64,000 nucleotides of DNA from Algibacter amylolyticus (GTDB lineage: Bacteria > Bacteroidota > Bacteroidia > Flavobacteriales > Flavobacteriaceae). Below the pieces are notes generated by a model. The model made no database searches and was not told where the DNA came from. It saw only the letters and a program-made list of their open reading frames with translations. This document shows, piece after piece, positions 63,145 to 64,000 of the stretch (the first letter of the stretch is position 1; each line of letters starts with the position of its first letter). The position numbers and the translations under genes are program-made. The DNA is taken from contig NZ_JACHGE010000001.1 of assembly GCF_014202225.1 (NCBI RefSeq), positions 415,320 to 479,319 of the forward strand. Direction: 5' to 3'.

Positions 63145-63585
63145 TTAATTAGTTTTTAAATGATCTATAACTCCTGTTAAAAACACTGTTTTTAATGGTC
63201 TTTCGGGTTTGTTCTCATAACCTATTATTATAGAACTATGTACTACCATCTTTTCAAAATCGAAAACAATGGTTAAATAATCTTTAATACCTGTTTCGTG
63301 CCAATTAACGATATAAAGTTGGTCTCCAATTTTGCGCGAGCGGTAAGGAATATCTTTGTTGCCTCTTCCTTTTCCTGGGCCTAAAATCCACTTGTATTCG
63401 GCTTCTCCGTTGTTAAACTCCATGTGTATGGCTTTACCATCTTGATATTGGAAGTTTAAGGAATAGCCATCTAAAAGGTGTTCTGCTGTTCCAAACTCAA
63501 ATGTATTTGTTTCTGTGGTTTTGCTTTGTGCAAACCCTAAGCCAAAGGTTATAAGGCTTATTAAAGTTATAAGTTTCAGTTTCAT
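63145..63585 (-). CDS. Exported MoaF-like (lipocalin-type) domain protein
   Basis: A 146-residue protein with signal peptide (1-19, ending GFAQ) and a small beta-barrel typical of MoaF-related proteins: TAEHLLDGYSLNFQYQDGK, NNGEAEYKWILGPGKG, DQLYIVNWHETGIKDYLTIV and SSIIIGYENKPE. Relatives include phenolic acid decarboxylase-like folds and proteins of unknown role. It follows the SnoaL-like gene by 11 bp. Confidence 0.8.
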   Translation of the reverse strand: MKLKLITLISLITFGLGFAQSKTTETNTFEFGTAEHLLDGYSLNFQYQDGKAIHMEFNNGEAEYKWILGPGKGRGNKDIPYRSRKIGDQLYIVNWHETGIKDYLTIVFDFEKMVVHSSIIIGYENKPERPLKTVFLTGVIDHLKTN

Positions 63586-63596
63586 TGTTGCTGTTT

Positions 63597-64000
63597 TTAA
63601 AAGTTAAACTTTCCGTTATCGTTTTTTCTATCTTCCTCCGGTAAAATGGTTTCAATAGTATCCCAATGTTCTGCAATTTTCCCGTTTTCTATTCTAAACA
63701 AATCGTAGAACGATGTTGGGTTTCCTGCAAATGTGCCTTCGCTAACCGATAATACAAAATTACCTTCTCCTAAAACAATGTGGTTTTTGGTAAACACCAT
63801 AGTAATACCTTGTTTTGCCATGTCTTCTAGGGCTTTTGCTAAACCAGAAACACCATCGGCAATCATGGTGTTGTGTTGTATGTAAGCGTCGCCATCAAAA
63901 TAGTTTGGCATTTTATCGAACTCGCCATTAATTAAAACGGTATTAACAAAATCTTTTACCAAGGCTTTGTTTTGTTCGGTTTTATCTAAATCTGTAATTG
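63597..64000 (-). CDS. SnoaL-like/NTF2-fold protein, 5' end beyond the window
   Basis: The reverse-strand frame is open to the window edge, so the first residues are missing; 133 are visible plus a partial codon. The segments LVKDFVNTVLINGEFDKMPN, YFDGDAYIQHN, NHIVLGEGNFVLSVSEGTF and YDLFRIENGKIAEHWDTIE are the typical SnoaL/NTF2-like cone fold. Relatives bind small hydrophobic molecules or act as isomerases; nothing here identifies the ligand. A TTG inside the frame at 63962 is not a likely start. Confidence 0.8.
   Translation of the reverse strand, partial: ITDLDKTEQNKALVKDFVNTVLINGEFDKMPNYFDGDAYIQHNTMIADGVSGLAKALEDMAKQGITMVFTKNHIVLGEGNFVLSVSEGTFAGNPTSFYDLFRIENGKIAEHWDTIETILPEEDRKNDNGKFNF

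Overview
The window reads as a chromosomal segment of a member of the Flavobacteriaceae (Bacteroidota), probably marine. The evidence is the AT-rich DNA, a SusC/SusD pair with glycan-active enzymes, several secreted proteins with type IX secretion (T9SS) C-terminal sorting domains, and repeated use of the Bacteroidota promoter form TTG-N19-TAnnTTTG with few Shine-Dalgarno sites. Other pointers are a bifunctional OlsF-type aminolipid synthase and family markers such as DUF4286 and DUF4199. I cannot name the genus.

Layout. 1-2897: 5' part of a large Ig-like-repeat surface protein (- strand), then about 1 kb of AT-rich DNA without a gene. 3907-6001: yicC-gmk-nadD housekeeping operon (-). 6154-7275: lipoprotein formylglycine-generating enzyme (+). 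7313-20015: a polysaccharide utilization locus (PUL, all -) made of a membrane-bound propeller/Y_Y_Y/LuxR regulator, SusC, SusD, an intercistronic hairpin, a GDPD-GH16 fusion lipoprotein, an endonuclease/exonuclease/phosphatase-family lipoprotein and a GH3 glucosidase. This suggests use of a beta-glucan, possibly one carrying phosphodiester substituents. 20214-36123: tRNA-Leu(CAA) and mostly core genes (prs, rplY, pth, ribF, serS, rsmA, mgtE) interspersed with a T9SS metalloprotease, an HTTM membrane protein, a TPR protein, GNAT enzymes and a 40-residue secreted peptide. 36318-40545: a 2-hydroxyacid dehydrogenase, a membrane-tethered LuxR protein, DUF4199, DUF1801, VOC, TauE/SafE and an amphipathic-helix membrane protein (+). 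40705-44285: GNAT, aspartate kinase and OlsF operon (-). 44407-50860: fbp, three secreted-protein genes, and a LytS/LytTR two-component pair. 50915-61544: a nitrogen-assimilation island with gltB-gltD (-) divergent from porin, amtB, glnK and amtB (+). 61545-64000: a dispersed repeat, an orphan gene flanked by an inverted structured repeat, and a small operon running off the right edge.

How the parts work together. SusC/SusD would import oligosaccharides that GH16 and GH3 release and trim, under the regulator transcribed from just upstream. The nitrogen island couples ammonium entry (outer-membrane porin, two AmtB channels, a PII protein) to glutamate synthase. Its shared 506-bp divergent control region carries two matching C4/G4 inverted repeats that look like operators. 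Most convergent junctions carry clear bidirectional hairpin terminators. Three copies of one dispersed repeat lie just downstream of rplY, mgtE and the second amtB.

The most unusual items are the GDPD-GH16 fusion beside a second phosphodiesterase-like enzyme, the paired operator-like repeats between gltB and the porin gene, a PII protein with an altered T-loop, and the inverted pair of hairpin elements bracketing an unrecognised gene at 61.8-62.8 kb.
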